Source: Chryseobacterium sp. MEBOG06 (GTDB lineage: Bacteria > Bacteroidota > Bacteroidia > Flavobacteriales > Weeksellaceae). From it: a stretch of 64,000 nucleotides of DNA. Shown here in pieces: positions 9,401-16,785 of the stretch (the first letter of the stretch is position 1; each line of letters begins with the position of its first letter). Below the pieces are notes generated by a model, which was not told where the DNA came from, made no database searches, and saw only the letters and a program-made list of their open reading frames with translations. Both the position numbers and the translations under genes were made by a program. Where the stretch lies: assembly GCF_021869765.1 (NCBI RefSeq), contig NZ_CP084580.1, positions 1,860,001 to 1,924,000 on the forward strand, read 5' to 3'.

Positions 9401-12400
9401 TGGTCAGGTTGTGGCAAGTGTTTCGGATGCTGACAAAGCTAAGGTAGTGACCGCCATCTTACCCAAAACAAGCAGGGTAAAAGACTTCTTAACAGGAGCT
9501 GTTACCGAAAACAATATTACTTACGGAGCGTATTATCTGCCGGTGCAGTCAGTTTCTAAGGTGAATACTACGCTTGGAATTACAGCTTCCGGCTATGAGT
9601 ATGAACACAACCCTTCCGGCAGTGCAGCAGCCTATTATATAGGGCGTCTGAAATCTAAAACAGAAACCCGGCAGGCCTACGGAGACAGCCAGTCCGGCAA
9701 AGAAGAATACACCTATGAAAATAACAGGGTAAAAACCCTTAAAAAATGGAACAGGAATAATACAGGCTATATCCAGGAAAGCTACAGTTATGACGGTTTT
9801 GGGAATATAACGGGGGAAACACTCTCTAACAGTATAGATTCTCAGGTTCGCATGACGGGCTCACAGTATGATCCTACCGGAAGATTTATCATTAAGAAAA
9901 CAGACCATTTAGGGCTAGAGACTAAGTTTTCTTATAACAGCTGGGGACAGCTGACGGGCCAGACGGATCCGTTAGGAAATACCCTTACAAGCACTTATGA
10001 TAACTGGGGAAAACGCCTGACCTCTGAAAGCAGTCTTCAGGGAACCACCAGCTATACCTATGAAAGGGATCACCTTGATAATGTTACGGTGACAAGAAAT
10101 GAGCCCGATGGCAATATATCCAAAACATTCACCAACAAACTGGGACAGGTATATAAGGTGTCAGCTAAGGCTTTCTCGCAGGGACAATACGTTTCTCAGG
10201 AAACCCAGTACGATATCCTGGGAAGAAAGATAAAAGAATCCGAACCGTATTTTGAGGGGCAAAGTGCCAGTAAGTGGAATACCATTGCCTATGATGATTC
10301 CGTATATCCTGCTAAGGTAAAAGTTACAGCATTTACGGGTAAACAGACGGAAACTGTGGTGTCAGGGTTCACCACAACGGTAAAAGAGACCAATATAGCG
10401 GACTATGGAAGGACCACGTCCAAAACAGCTGATGCACTGGGAAATATGATCTCTTCAACAGACAAAGGAGGAACTGTACAGTTTTCCTATAATGCAGCAG
10501 GAGAACAGATTAAGGCTCAGTATGCAGAAAATACAGTCACAACTGCTTATGATGTATGGGGAAGAAAATCAGAATTCAATGATCCATCCAACGGGTTGTA
10601 CAAGTATGAATATGACGGATTCGGACAGCCGAAAAAGACAACCAGCCCGAAAGGAACAAAAGAATACACCTACAATAACATGGGGCAGCTGGTTTCCCAG
10701 AAGGAACTTTCCACAACAGACGGAGGACAGGCCACCAATAAAACCATTGCTTTTACCTATGATACCAAAGGCAGGCTTACCACAAAATCCGGTACTGTAA
10801 AAGGGCAGCTGTTCAGCACCGGCATTACCTATGACCCTCAGGGAAGGATTATATCTGCTGTAGAAAACAGCAATGAAAGAACCTATACCCAGAAAGGGAT
10901 GACCTATGACAATAAAGGAAGAATGATTTCTTATGAGAAAGAATTGCTCTCTCTGGGTATTACAACCAAGGTCGTGATAGAAAACCTTTACAGCACCTGG
11001 AGCGGAGAACTCTATCAGGTTAAAGATAAAAGCTCCGGGAAAGTGCTTTGGGAGCTTCAGGAGACTAATGCTAAAGGGCAGGTATTAAAAAGCAGATTAG
11101 GAGCAGCAGAGATTACCAATGCATACGATGCCAATGGTTTTCTGAGCAGCGTTAATCATTCTTCGCAGGTAAAACCGGGAATTCTGCAGATCTCCTACTC
11201 ATTTGATGCCATCAGAAATGAACTTAAAACAAGAACAACCGGAGGAGATCTCAATATTGCAGAATCTTTTGATTATGATGACAATAACAGGCTTATAAAC
11301 TGGACCAATCCGGTCACAGGAATTAAACCCGCCATGAACAGAAATATCTATGATATAAAAGGCAGAATCATGGAAAATGATCAGGTGGGAATCATGAAGT
11401 ATGAAAATGCTGCGAAGATCTATCAGCCAACCGGAATGACATTGAATACGGATGGAGTACAGAATTATAACGGAGATCTGATACAGAGCATCACCTATAA
11501 TGAGAATAATGATCCGGTACAGATTAATGGAGAAAAGGCCCGTATTAATTTCGAATATGGATTGGGAAGTATGCGTCAGCGGGTTAACATTGCTAAACTG
11601 AAAAATGCAGGAGCAGGCACAGAACTAAAAACAGGCGGCGGCGGAATCTGGGACCCTAATGCACCTGTATGGCAGAATACTTTAACAAAACTATACAGTG
11701 AAGACGGGAGCTTTGAAGTCGTGACGGATCTGGGTACAGGACAGGAGCATCATTTATTATACATCGGAGGCACTCCTTATGAAGCAGATATTGTATATTT
11801 GAAAGAAGCAGGACAGAGCAGCGGTTCTTATAAATTCCTTCACAAAGACTATATAGGAAGTGTCCTTGCTATTAGTGATGAAGCCGGGAATAAACTGGAG
11901 CAGAGGCATTATGATGCATGGGGCAGCTTAACAGCTTTAGCATTTGGGAATAACGGGGTGGTAATAACGAATAAAAATCTTATTGCAGAAGCTTCACTTC
12001 TCATAGACCGTGGATACACCAGCCATGAGCATTTTATGGACGTGGGCATTATCCATATGAATGGCAGATTGTACGATCCTCTGCTCAGAAGGTTTTTAAA
12101 TGCGGACGAAAACATCCAGGATCCCATGAATACCCAGAACTATAATAAATACGGGTATGTGATGAATAATCCGCTGATGTATAATGACCCGGACGGTGAA
12201 TTTTGGTTAATGCTTGGAGGCGCTTTATTAGGAGGATACTTCAATGGGGTGGCTGCCAATGGCGGCAACTGGAACCCTGTAAAATGGGACTGGCAAAGAA
12301 CATGGAGTGCGGTATTGGGAGGCGCCATTGGTGGAGCGGCAATCTCAGGAGCATTGGGAACTATTTCAAGTAATCCGGGAGCTATTAAGTTTGTACTGCC

Positions 12401-13109
12401 AGGGATAATCTCAGGAGGGCTCAACTCAGCGTTTACAGGAAGTAATTTCTTAGGAGGTGCTATTGGTGGGATATCTTATTCAGGGAATTTGTTTACCAAT
12501 AATGTGACTTCAACGGATGGGATTAGTACTGCATATAAATATATTATTTCACCAGATTATAACGAGTCTGGATTAGGTGATTTTGTGAATGATGTTTGTC
12601 CAAAATGTCCTAAAAATGCTAAAAATGGGGATATTTTTACGGAAAAAACTCATTCAATGTTTGACAAGCAATATTGGAGTTGGGAACATTTTGGTAAAGT
12701 AGGGAAGACTTACACTTATTTTGGAGGGGAATGGAATGAAATAAAATTTATAACGGGTGATATTCCGATAGGACCTTCGGGTTCATTTAACATATTAAAG
12801 TCTTTTAAATCTGCATTATCCTTATTTAAAGGAGGTGGCTTTCTTACGAATGCAGGTCGAGCGGTTACAAAGCATCCTCAATATTTTGGGTTTGAATCGA
12901 CAGAAGCTTTAATGAAGGTATATAGAAGTCCACAAGCCCTAAATAAATTAGGTGCAGCAACTATCAAAGACGTTTTACGTAATGGCGTTAAAACTTCAGG
13001 TGCGGGGGGAAGGTATCCTGATGGTTGGGTTACTTTTACATTGTCTAATGGAAGTGCTGCAAGTTGGACAGCAGATGGTATATTTATTGGATTTAGAGGA
13101 TTAAAATAA
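6495..13109 (+). CDS. RHS-repeat polymorphic toxin, full-length
   Basis: 2204 residues. A signal peptide covers about 1-27 (ends CFSQ). A SpvB-like N-terminal region at about 50-110 has GVGLVYVSGAGNGLAGYGW. Five calcium-type VCBS/FG-GAP loops follow: DFDGDGNLD near 341, DFNGDGLSE near 475, DFDGDGVFD near 557, DINGDGLSD near 614 and DINNDGKAE near 678. YD/RHS repeats run from about 1000 to 1850. The RHS core ends with GRLYDPLLRRFLNADE and NPLMYNDPDGEFW (about 1857-1905). A glycine-rich hydrophobic linker (about 1913-2010) leads to a C-terminal tip of about 190 residues, the predicted toxin. The tip has a CPKC pair and ends with IKDVLRNG, VTFTLSNGSAASW and GIFIGFRGLK. That ending recalls C-terminal modules of CdiA/RHS toxins, but its activity is unknown to me. 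The RHS shell probably encapsulates and then releases the tip. Immunity lies 7 bases downstream. Confidence 0.93.
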   Translation: MEKNYHQKIQLFSSLILSFISVFCFSQTPAPKFHDTKGNIEVTGAGQLQYTLAIDLPPGVKNTAPGVGLVYVSGAGNGLAGYGWNLTGLSAISRVGRNLEKDGITKGVQLDYSDYYSFNGQRLILKSGKYGKSGAEYVTEKYSNFKIRSVGSISGQSWQGPEYWEVTSPDGSQVWYGATASGSSNARTPIDYNIVKSKDPDGNYITYNYISEGNISVVSNIQWGGNETQGLQHFNKIDFIFTARPKSETAYIRGVEYKQTKLLESVVVSTGGQQYKKYNISYKKDVQGTSYRYPEKITISNGKNEEANPVVFTYEKSGEPDFLLSTVSTALKPKKDNDVVGDFDGDGNLDLLRYHSSTSSRIPQPGVYLYKNFYSVTYTTENPIFISSTLQGLKNFIAFNSKSTNLIHNKQGIVGFKAITNTGASTKDLQFSFYSFSGNSLVLDFTKTIPGTDYDNSTGSQFNGVVTTVTGINSVDFNGDGLSELVIALNDKECHPTVIGNPDLTGKPPQTCTTSKRYYVIDPDESIQGNGWYYSLELYPDYNQLDKDVFTIYKGGDFDGDGVFDLLKLSQDLKPVLITFKKNTQGQYESFIAPFNPANNEILQGVWAKGVVGDINGDGLSDLMIPESNTSEYWHKYISKGNGFNYEKVLFKAPTERELEQHGAYFRIHNPRTFTAYDINNDGKAEVIAVKSIRNYSLASVQDNNNAAKYVTSIDIMTAIYSDTGGYATTENQFSHGVYLYSLDPYTLYLDSNAINAEVGVNSRDLIGLPVDQWTGAMLRKVAMGSALGYGSDIGDRQRLISHEYYDIAKAGRIKSISQGGITTDIVYKQLDKSINPGLYDNVSQLSYPFVEINQSIGMYVVSQLTQSTTSDKKLKQDFRYRGLTSNILGRGLTGFRKTARSSWYAEEFENTKIWSGVETDPLNDGIPVKEWSIRTNNEANIFPPDLSENNTQLLSLKSTTYQIDKILNGQVVASVSDADKAKVVTAILPKTSRVKDFLTGAVTENNITYGAYYLPVQSVSKVNTTLGITASGYEYEHNPSGSAAAYYIGRLKSKTETRQAYGDSQSGKEEYTYENNRVKTLKKWNRNNTGYIQESYSYDGFGNITGETLSNSIDSQVRMTGSQYDPTGRFIIKKTDHLGLETKFSYNSWGQLTGQTDPLGNTLTSTYDNWGKRLTSESSLQGTTSYTYERDHLDNVTVTRNEPDGNISKTFTNKLGQVYKVSAKAFSQGQYVSQETQYDILGRKIKESEPYFEGQSASKWNTIAYDDSVYPAKVKVTAFTGKQTETVVSGFTTTVKETNIADYGRTTSKTADALGNMISSTDKGGTVQFSYNAAGEQIKAQYAENTVTTAYDVWGRKSEFNDPSNGLYKYEYDGFGQPKKTTSPKGTKEYTYNNMGQLVSQKELSTTDGGQATNKTIAFTYDTKGRLTTKSGTVKGQLFSTGITYDPQGRIISAVENSNERTYTQKGMTYDNKGRMISYEKELLSLGITTKVVIENLYSTWSGELYQVKDKSSGKVLWELQETNAKGQVLKSRLGAAEITNAYDANGFLSSVNHSSQVKPGILQISYSFDAIRNELKTRTTGGDLNIAESFDYDDNNRLINWTNPVTGIKPAMNRNIYDIKGRIMENDQVGIMKYENAAKIYQPTGMTLNTDGVQNYNGDLIQSITYNENNDPVQINGEKARINFEYGLGSMRQRVNIAKLKNAGAGTELKTGGGGIWDPNAPVWQNTLTKLYSEDGSFEVVTDLGTGQEHHLLYIGGTPYEADIVYLKEAGQSSGSYKFLHKDYIGSVLAISDEAGNKLEQRHYDAWGSLTALAFGNNGVVITNKNLIAEASLLIDRGYTSHEHFMDVGIIHMNGRLYDPLLRRFLNADENIQDPMNTQNYNKYGYVMNNPLMYNDPDGEFWLMLGGALLGGYFNGVAANGGNWNPVKWDWQRTWSAVLGGAIGGAAISGALGTISSNPGAIKFVLPGIISGGLNSAFTGSNFLGGAIGGISYSGNLFTNNVTSTDGISTAYKYIISPDYNESGLGDFVNDVCPKCPKNAKNGDIFTEKTHSMFDKQYWSWEHFGKVGKTYTYFGGEWNEIKFITGDIPIGPSGSFNILKSFKSALSLFKGGGFLTNAGRAVTKHPQYFGFESTEALMKVYRSPQALNKLGAATIKDVLRNGVKTSGAGGRYPDGWVTFTLSNGSAASWTADGIFIGFRGLK
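12233..12521 (+). repeat. RHS tip linker, copy A (inside the full-length toxin)
   Basis: Codes for the glycine-rich linker GYFNGVAANGGNWNP through SYSGNLFTNN. Nearly identical DNA occurs at 13507, 15133 and, degraded, 17919. About 165 bases are uninterrupted between copies A and B (from AACTGGAACCCTG onward). This is ample for RecA-mediated exchange of toxin tips. Confidence 0.9.
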
Positions 13110-13116
13110 AATATAT

Positions 13117-13374
13117 ATGAAAAGAAATATTAGAATAGAGGAAGTTGGAGATATTAATTCAGAATATCCATATTTAGAAATTTTTTTTAACGGAGATACA
13201 TCACCATTTTTAGAGATTGCTATTTTTAACAAAGAATTATCATTTAAAATTTATTCTCTTGCAAAAAGTATTATATTAAGTAATGATGAGTGGACTTACA
13301 TTCAAAAAACTGCGAATGATTTTTTGCCAAAAGCTTTAAAAAATGAAGATGATTTTAAGAATTCTTATTTATAG
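13117..13374 (+). CDS. Putative cytoplasmic immunity protein for the RHS tip
   Basis: 85 residues, starting 7 bases after the RHS toxin stop on the same strand. There is no signal peptide or membrane segment, so it is cytoplasmic. It is acidic and contains LEIFFNGDTSPFLEIAIF and SNDEWTYIQKTANDFLPKAL. I recognise no family. The immunity assignment rests on position, small size, AT-rich composition unlike the RHS gene, and the existence of a duplicated, decayed copy tied to the same toxin tail at 17527. A cytoplasmic immunity protein suggests that the tip acts in the cytoplasm. Confidence 0.75.
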   Translation: MKRNIRIEEVGDINSEYPYLEIFFNGDTSPFLEIAIFNKELSFKIYSLAKSIILSNDEWTYIQKTANDFLPKALKNEDDFKNSYL

Positions 13375-13428
13375 CAACTAGAAAATGTAATAAGAAAATA
13401 GTTATTAAATTTTTAAATAATTAATAGA

Positions 13429-13453
13429 AATATATTACTCCTAGTAATATATT
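13429..13453 (+). terminator. Perfect hairpin after the immunity gene
   Basis: AATATATTACT (13429-13439) pairs perfectly with AGTAATATATT (13443-13453) around CCT. It is AT-only and weak as a terminator by itself, but the stronger hairpin at 13468-13499 follows 15 bases later. The same pair occurs in the relic copy at about 17838-17862. Confidence 0.45.
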
Positions 13454-13467
13454 CAAAATTGAATTTT

Positions 13468-13499
13468 AAACAAAAGTAGGGACTTCCCTACTTTTGTTT
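13468..13499 (+). terminator. Terminator closing the RHS/immunity unit; border of cassette B
   Basis: A 14-base perfect stem (13468-13481 with 13486-13499) with the ACTT loop, core GTAGGG/CCCTAC, and T-rich right arm. The displaced linker copy B starts only 7 bases later, so this hairpin marks the cassette border. An exact relative sits at 17877-17908 and a variant at 15082-15113. Confidence 0.7.
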
Positions 13500-13503
13500 A
13501 TTC

Positions 13504-14421
13504 TTGAGAGGTTATTTCAATGGGGTAGCTGCCAATGGTGGAAACTGGAACCCTGTAAAATGGGACTGGCAAAGAACATGGAGTGCGGTATTGGGAGGCG
13601 CCATTGGTGGAGCGGCAATCTCAGGAGCATTGGGAACTATTTCAAGTAATCCGGGAGCTATTAAGTTTGTACTGCCAGGGATAATCTCAGGAGGGCTCAA
13701 CTCAGCGTTCACAGGAAGTAATTTCTTAGGAGGAATTATTGGTGGGATATCTTATTCTGGTAATTTGTTTACCAATAATGTGACTTCAACATCAGTATAT
13801 AGCGAACTAGCCAAAGCCGAATATGATGCTCTTGGAATACCTGATTCGGGAGAAGCTCTGGATCCATCAATACAGACGTTAAGAAAAATGTTTAAAGATA
13901 CTGGATGGAGTGAAATGAATACGGGAGCAAAACAGTTTTATGTAGATCATGTATCTAGTCCGTATATTAAAAAGGGGGATGCGTATTATAATACCATAAC
14001 GGGGGAGGATGTATATGCTTATACCAGAAGTAATCCTTGGGATAATAATTCTTCAAGTATATCATTCTCCAAAGCCTCTTTTGCCTCTAAAATTAAACTT
14101 GGTTTTGTAATGACTCATGAGTTGGGACACTCGAGGCTTAATACATTTTCTACCTTATTTAATTTAAGATATGATAAAACCACTTCTGGCTATGTTCCAT
14201 CTACCATACCAGGGACAGGTAGCCCAGGAGTTTCAATAGACCATGCTGCGATTTGGGGACTTGAACGTGACTTTTTACAAAAAAACGGATTGAGTGAACT
14301 ACCGAAATACTTTAACAATAGTTCCAAAATGAATATCATATTTAACCAAAATATTTTAAACAGTGTTACTTATAAACAATTTTATGAAAAAATTAAAATT
14401 TTATCAGTTAAAATCAAATAA
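13504..14421 (+). CDS. Orphan RHS tip cassette B: HELGH zinc-metallopeptidase toxin
   Basis: The frame opens with a TTG at 13504 and runs directly into linker copy B, so it lacks the RHS shell and any signal peptide. It looks like a silent, displaced tip and not a gene expressed alone. After NVTST the sequence leaves the linker family and becomes a new domain. At H205-E206-L207-G208-H209 it has the HExxH zinc signature (FVMTHELGHSRL), with H247 (SIDHAAIWGLE) as a possible third ligand. It is therefore a predicted metallopeptidase toxin. The first 95 codons are homologous to residues 1913-2010 of the full toxin, and the active domain spans about 96-305. Its last 38 bases overlap the lipoprotein immunity candidate. 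Confidence 0.8.
   Translation: MRGYFNGVAANGGNWNPVKWDWQRTWSAVLGGAIGGAAISGALGTISSNPGAIKFVLPGIISGGLNSAFTGSNFLGGIIGGISYSGNLFTNNVTSTSVYSELAKAEYDALGIPDSGEALDPSIQTLRKMFKDTGWSEMNTGAKQFYVDHVSSPYIKKGDAYYNTITGEDVYAYTRSNPWDNNSSSISFSKASFASKIKLGFVMTHELGHSRLNTFSTLFNLRYDKTTSGYVPSTIPGTGSPGVSIDHAAIWGLERDFLQKNGLSELPKYFNNSSKMNIIFNQNILNSVTYKQFYEKIKILSVKIK
13507..13790 (+). repeat. RHS tip linker, copy B
   Basis: About 284 bases differing from copy A at roughly a dozen positions. Homology starts at GAGGTTATTTCAATGG, just after the terminator hairpin, and ends at GTGACTTCAAC, where the metallopeptidase domain begins. The sharp edges mark the unit of exchange. Confidence 0.88.
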
Positions 14422-15061
14422 AAAAACGATCCTTTTGTTAATGAGCTGTTTTTTTTTATTCTCATGTAATAAGTTGAAGGAAGATTTGAATAATCGAAAT
14501 ATTGAGATTAGTTTGCTAAAAAAAGACAAGATTGATCATAATAGTTTAATGACAACTCTTCTCTTCAAAAATAATTCTGATCAGAATTATGCACTTTCTA
14601 TTTTTCCAGAATATTATTTAGTAAAAACTAAAAAAGGTTTAATTTATTCTGATGATGTGGGAAAGATTAGAGGGAAAATCGTAAGTTCTGCTTTTGCAGA
14701 TGAAATAGAAGATTGGGAAAAAGGTAATAGAATATTATTTTCATTCTGTAAAAAAACATTGTTTAATTACAAAAATTCAGAAAATGATTTTTCCAACTTT
14801 CTAAATAGTAGAGATGATTTATTTTCAAATTACGTTCTATTTCTTCCAAAAAAATCAGAGCGGAGAATAATTATTTTTTTTAATTCAAATAAAATGAATG
14901 ATAAAACCTTTAATGAGGAAAATGCAAGAATCTCAGCGGATTGGGAATTCTATGAACCTAGAGCTAAAGTTTTAGATTCTTTATTGAAGAAAGAGAGAGT
15001 AGATTATAAAGTTTATGATAGAGATCTAATTTTAAAAGATTCATTATTTATTAATAAATAA
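14384..15061 (+). CDS. Putative lipoprotein immunity partner of cassette B
   Basis: 225 residues from the ATG at 14384, which precedes a lipoprotein signal peptide (KKTILLLMSCFFLFSC). An earlier in-frame ATG at 14363 would only extend the signal. The lipobox Cys follows LFS. The mature part is rich in Lys, Asn and Phe and shows no family I recognise. It overlaps the metallopeptidase tip by 38 bases, the usual tight toxin-immunity coupling. Lipid anchoring suggests protection at the periplasm or outer membrane, where a peptidase tip could act. The assignment is by position only. Confidence 0.65.
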   Translation: MKKLKFYQLKSNKKTILLLMSCFFLFSCNKLKEDLNNRNIEISLLKKDKIDHNSLMTTLLFKNNSDQNYALSIFPEYYLVKTKKGLIYSDDVGKIRGKIVSSAFADEIEDWEKGNRILFSFCKKTLFNYKNSENDFSNFLNSRDDLFSNYVLFLPKKSERRIIIFFNSNKMNDKTFNEENARISADWEFYEPRAKVLDSLLKKERVDYKVYDRDLILKDSLFINK

Positions 15062-15081
15062 AGTGGTAAAGTAATTTTTTT

Positions 15082-15113
15082 AAGCAAAAGTAGGAGTAAT
15101 CCTACTTTTGCTT
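15082..15113 (+). terminator. Terminator closing cassette B; border of cassette C
   Basis: A perfect 14-base stem (15082-15095 with 15100-15113) around GTAA, core GTAGGA/TCCTAC, followed by TTCTT. It is related to the hairpins at 13468 and 17877 but with a different loop. The linker copy C begins about 20 bases later. Confidence 0.7.
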
Positions 15114-15132
15114 TCTTAAAAAATCCTCCCGG

Positions 15133-15391
15133 AAATGGGACTGGCAAAGAACATGGAGTGCGGTATTGGGAGGCGCCATTGGTGGAGCGGCAATCTCAGG
15201 AGCATTGGGAACCATTTCAAGTAATCCGGGAGCTATTAAGTTTGCTTTGCCAGGGATAATCTCAGGAGGGCTCAACTCAGCGTTCACAGGAGGTAATTTC
15301 TTAGGAGGAGTTATTGGTGGGATATCTTATTCTGGTAATTTGTTTACCAATAATGTGACTTCTACGGATGGGATTAGTGCAGGGTATAGAT
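15133..15391 (+). repeat. RHS tip linker, copy C
   Basis: Starts at AAATGGGACTGGCAAAGAAC, so it lacks the first 50 or so bases present in copies A and B. It is otherwise nearly identical to copy A. Homology with A continues past the linker through ACGGATGGGATTAGT (protein TDGIS), so tips A and C share a few extra residues that tip B lacks. Confidence 0.85.
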
Positions 15392-16029
15392 ATATCAACT
15401 CTCCCACAGAAGATTATTTTGGTGGGGGCTGGGATGATTTAACAAAGAGTATACTACTCAATTATGTTAAAACTAATTTTTGTGAAGACTGTTCTTATGG
15501 AAAACTGCAACAGAAGTCGGGTACAATGTTTGAAAAGGCTTTCAATGCAATTATGGGAGTTGATTATTCTTCGTTGAATTATGAAAGTAATAATAAAAAA
15601 ATAGCAGGTAAGTATAACGAAAAATTGAGAAATACTGTTCCAGATGGAATTTTTGATATGGTTATAGATGAATATTATTCTATGTTTAATGTCCCAACAC
15701 CATTTCCTAAAAGTTCAACAAGATATCCTGGTGTTCAGTTTGCAGAGGTAAAAGCAATGGATGGTACTTTATACAATGGTTCTAATCAAGGCCAGATATC
15801 ATCTATGCTTTATGCAATGAGTAAAAATGGAGGAGTAAATAAATATGGAGGACAATTTATTATTGGTACTACTTCTGATACAAAAATATCACCAAATATT
15901 GTGACTCAGGGATTATTATATAAAATACAGATTGTACATATGACAGCTCAATATAGAATGATAAATAAATTTATGGAAATGAGATTATATTATGGTGGTG
16001 GAAGCCCTAGTACATCATTTATTAAATAA
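15166..16029 (+). CDS. Orphan RHS tip cassette C: possible PD-(D/E)xK-type nuclease toxin
   Basis: 287 residues from a TTG at 15166, but linker homology starts at 15133, so the true upstream fusion partner is missing and this is a displaced tip. Residues 1-70 are linker. The remainder is new, with a CEDC pair and then an arrangement recalling restriction-endonuclease folds: VPDGIFDMV, then VQFAEVKAMDG (ExK) and a Q-rich SNQGQISSML helix. A DNase-type tip is plausible but rests on motif spacing alone. An exported immunity candidate follows 16 bases later, which sits oddly with a cytoplasmic nuclease target. A fragment of this tip reappears at 17390-17438. Confidence 0.65.
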   Translation: MGGAIGGAAISGALGTISSNPGAIKFALPGIISGGLNSAFTGGNFLGGVIGGISYSGNLFTNNVTSTDGISAGYRYINSPTEDYFGGGWDDLTKSILLNYVKTNFCEDCSYGKLQQKSGTMFEKAFNAIMGVDYSSLNYESNNKKIAGKYNEKLRNTVPDGIFDMVIDEYYSMFNVPTPFPKSSTRYPGVQFAEVKAMDGTLYNGSNQGQISSMLYAMSKNGGVNKYGGQFIIGTTSDTKISPNIVTQGLLYKIQIVHMTAQYRMINKFMEMRLYYGGGSPSTSFIK

Positions 16030-16045
16030 AATAATTTATAATTAT

Positions 16046-16621
16046 ATGAAAAATATTCTTATTGTAGTGCTAAGTTTTTTAAGTTTAATTTTAAACGGTC
16101 AAAATAATATGAATGAAGAGTTAAACAAGTTATTTTTAGATTTAGATCTAGCTTCAAGTCCTAAAAATATGGTTAATAAATCCCCCTTGAAATTTGAACA
16201 TATAGTCAGACAGGGAATAAGTTGGGGAAATGCAGGAGGTAATGTTAGTGATTTTGTTGCTAGATTTGATAAGAACCCATTAATTGAGTCCAGTATAAAA
16301 GAGGGACAAATTAGTATAATACAAAAAGATGAAGATATTCAGTCTGGCAATTTTTCAATTACCGAAAGAGTTTGGTTTTATAATAAAGAAGATATGATAA
16401 ATGAATATCACAAATTGATTGAATCTTTTGAAAAATTGGGATCCAGAGTTAAAAATTCTACTATTCAAAATGAAGATTTTGACACAAAGTATGAAAATAC
16501 TGAGATCTTAATGGAAACTGATTCTAAGAAATCTACATTGACAATTGGTTATCATTTGCCTCCAAGAGAAGAAGAGGATAAGTTATATTTCCTTGCATTT
16601 GTTTACACCAATCATAATTAA
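16046..16621 (+). CDS. Putative exported immunity partner of cassette C
   Basis: 191 residues from the ATG at 16046, chosen over an in-frame ATG at 15992 that lies inside the toxin gene. The chosen start gives a clean signal peptide, MKNILIVVLSFLSLILNGQ. The mature protein has no Cys lipobox, no membrane helix and no family I recognise. It starts 16 bases after the cassette C toxin stop. The signal peptide predicts a periplasmic location, so either the toxin is met in the periplasm or this is not its immunity protein. Confidence 0.55.
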   Translation: MKNILIVVLSFLSLILNGQNNMNEELNKLFLDLDLASSPKNMVNKSPLKFEHIVRQGISWGNAGGNVSDFVARFDKNPLIESSIKEGQISIIQKDEDIQSGNFSITERVWFYNKEDMINEYHKLIESFEKLGSRVKNSTIQNEDFDTKYENTEILMETDSKKSTLTIGYHLPPREEEDKLYFLAFVYTNHN

Positions 16622-16720
16622 TAAACTTAATTCATTTATCTATAAGAATTTTTTCAATACAATGTTTGAATCTCCTGCAATATTTGATTTAAAGGAGATT
16701 ATTAAATAATTTAAAAATCT

Positions 16721-16748
16721 AGAGCAGGACTTCTCCTGCTCTGGATTC
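16721..16748 (+). terminator. Terminator between cassette C and the orphan immunity gene
   Basis: AGAGCAGGA pairs perfectly with TCCTGCTCT around a CTTC tetraloop, followed by a T-rich stretch. It has the same general design as the cassette-border hairpins but a different sequence. Confidence 0.65.
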
Positions 16749-16785
16749 TATTTAAAATAATTTTAAAAGTATGTGATGTAGATCT

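Noticed and set aside
12140..12424. Minus-strand frames repeated at 12140, 13512, 15102 and 17921 with similar proteins
   Set aside because: They are shadows of the repeated RHS linker on the other strand and have no separate start or promoter.
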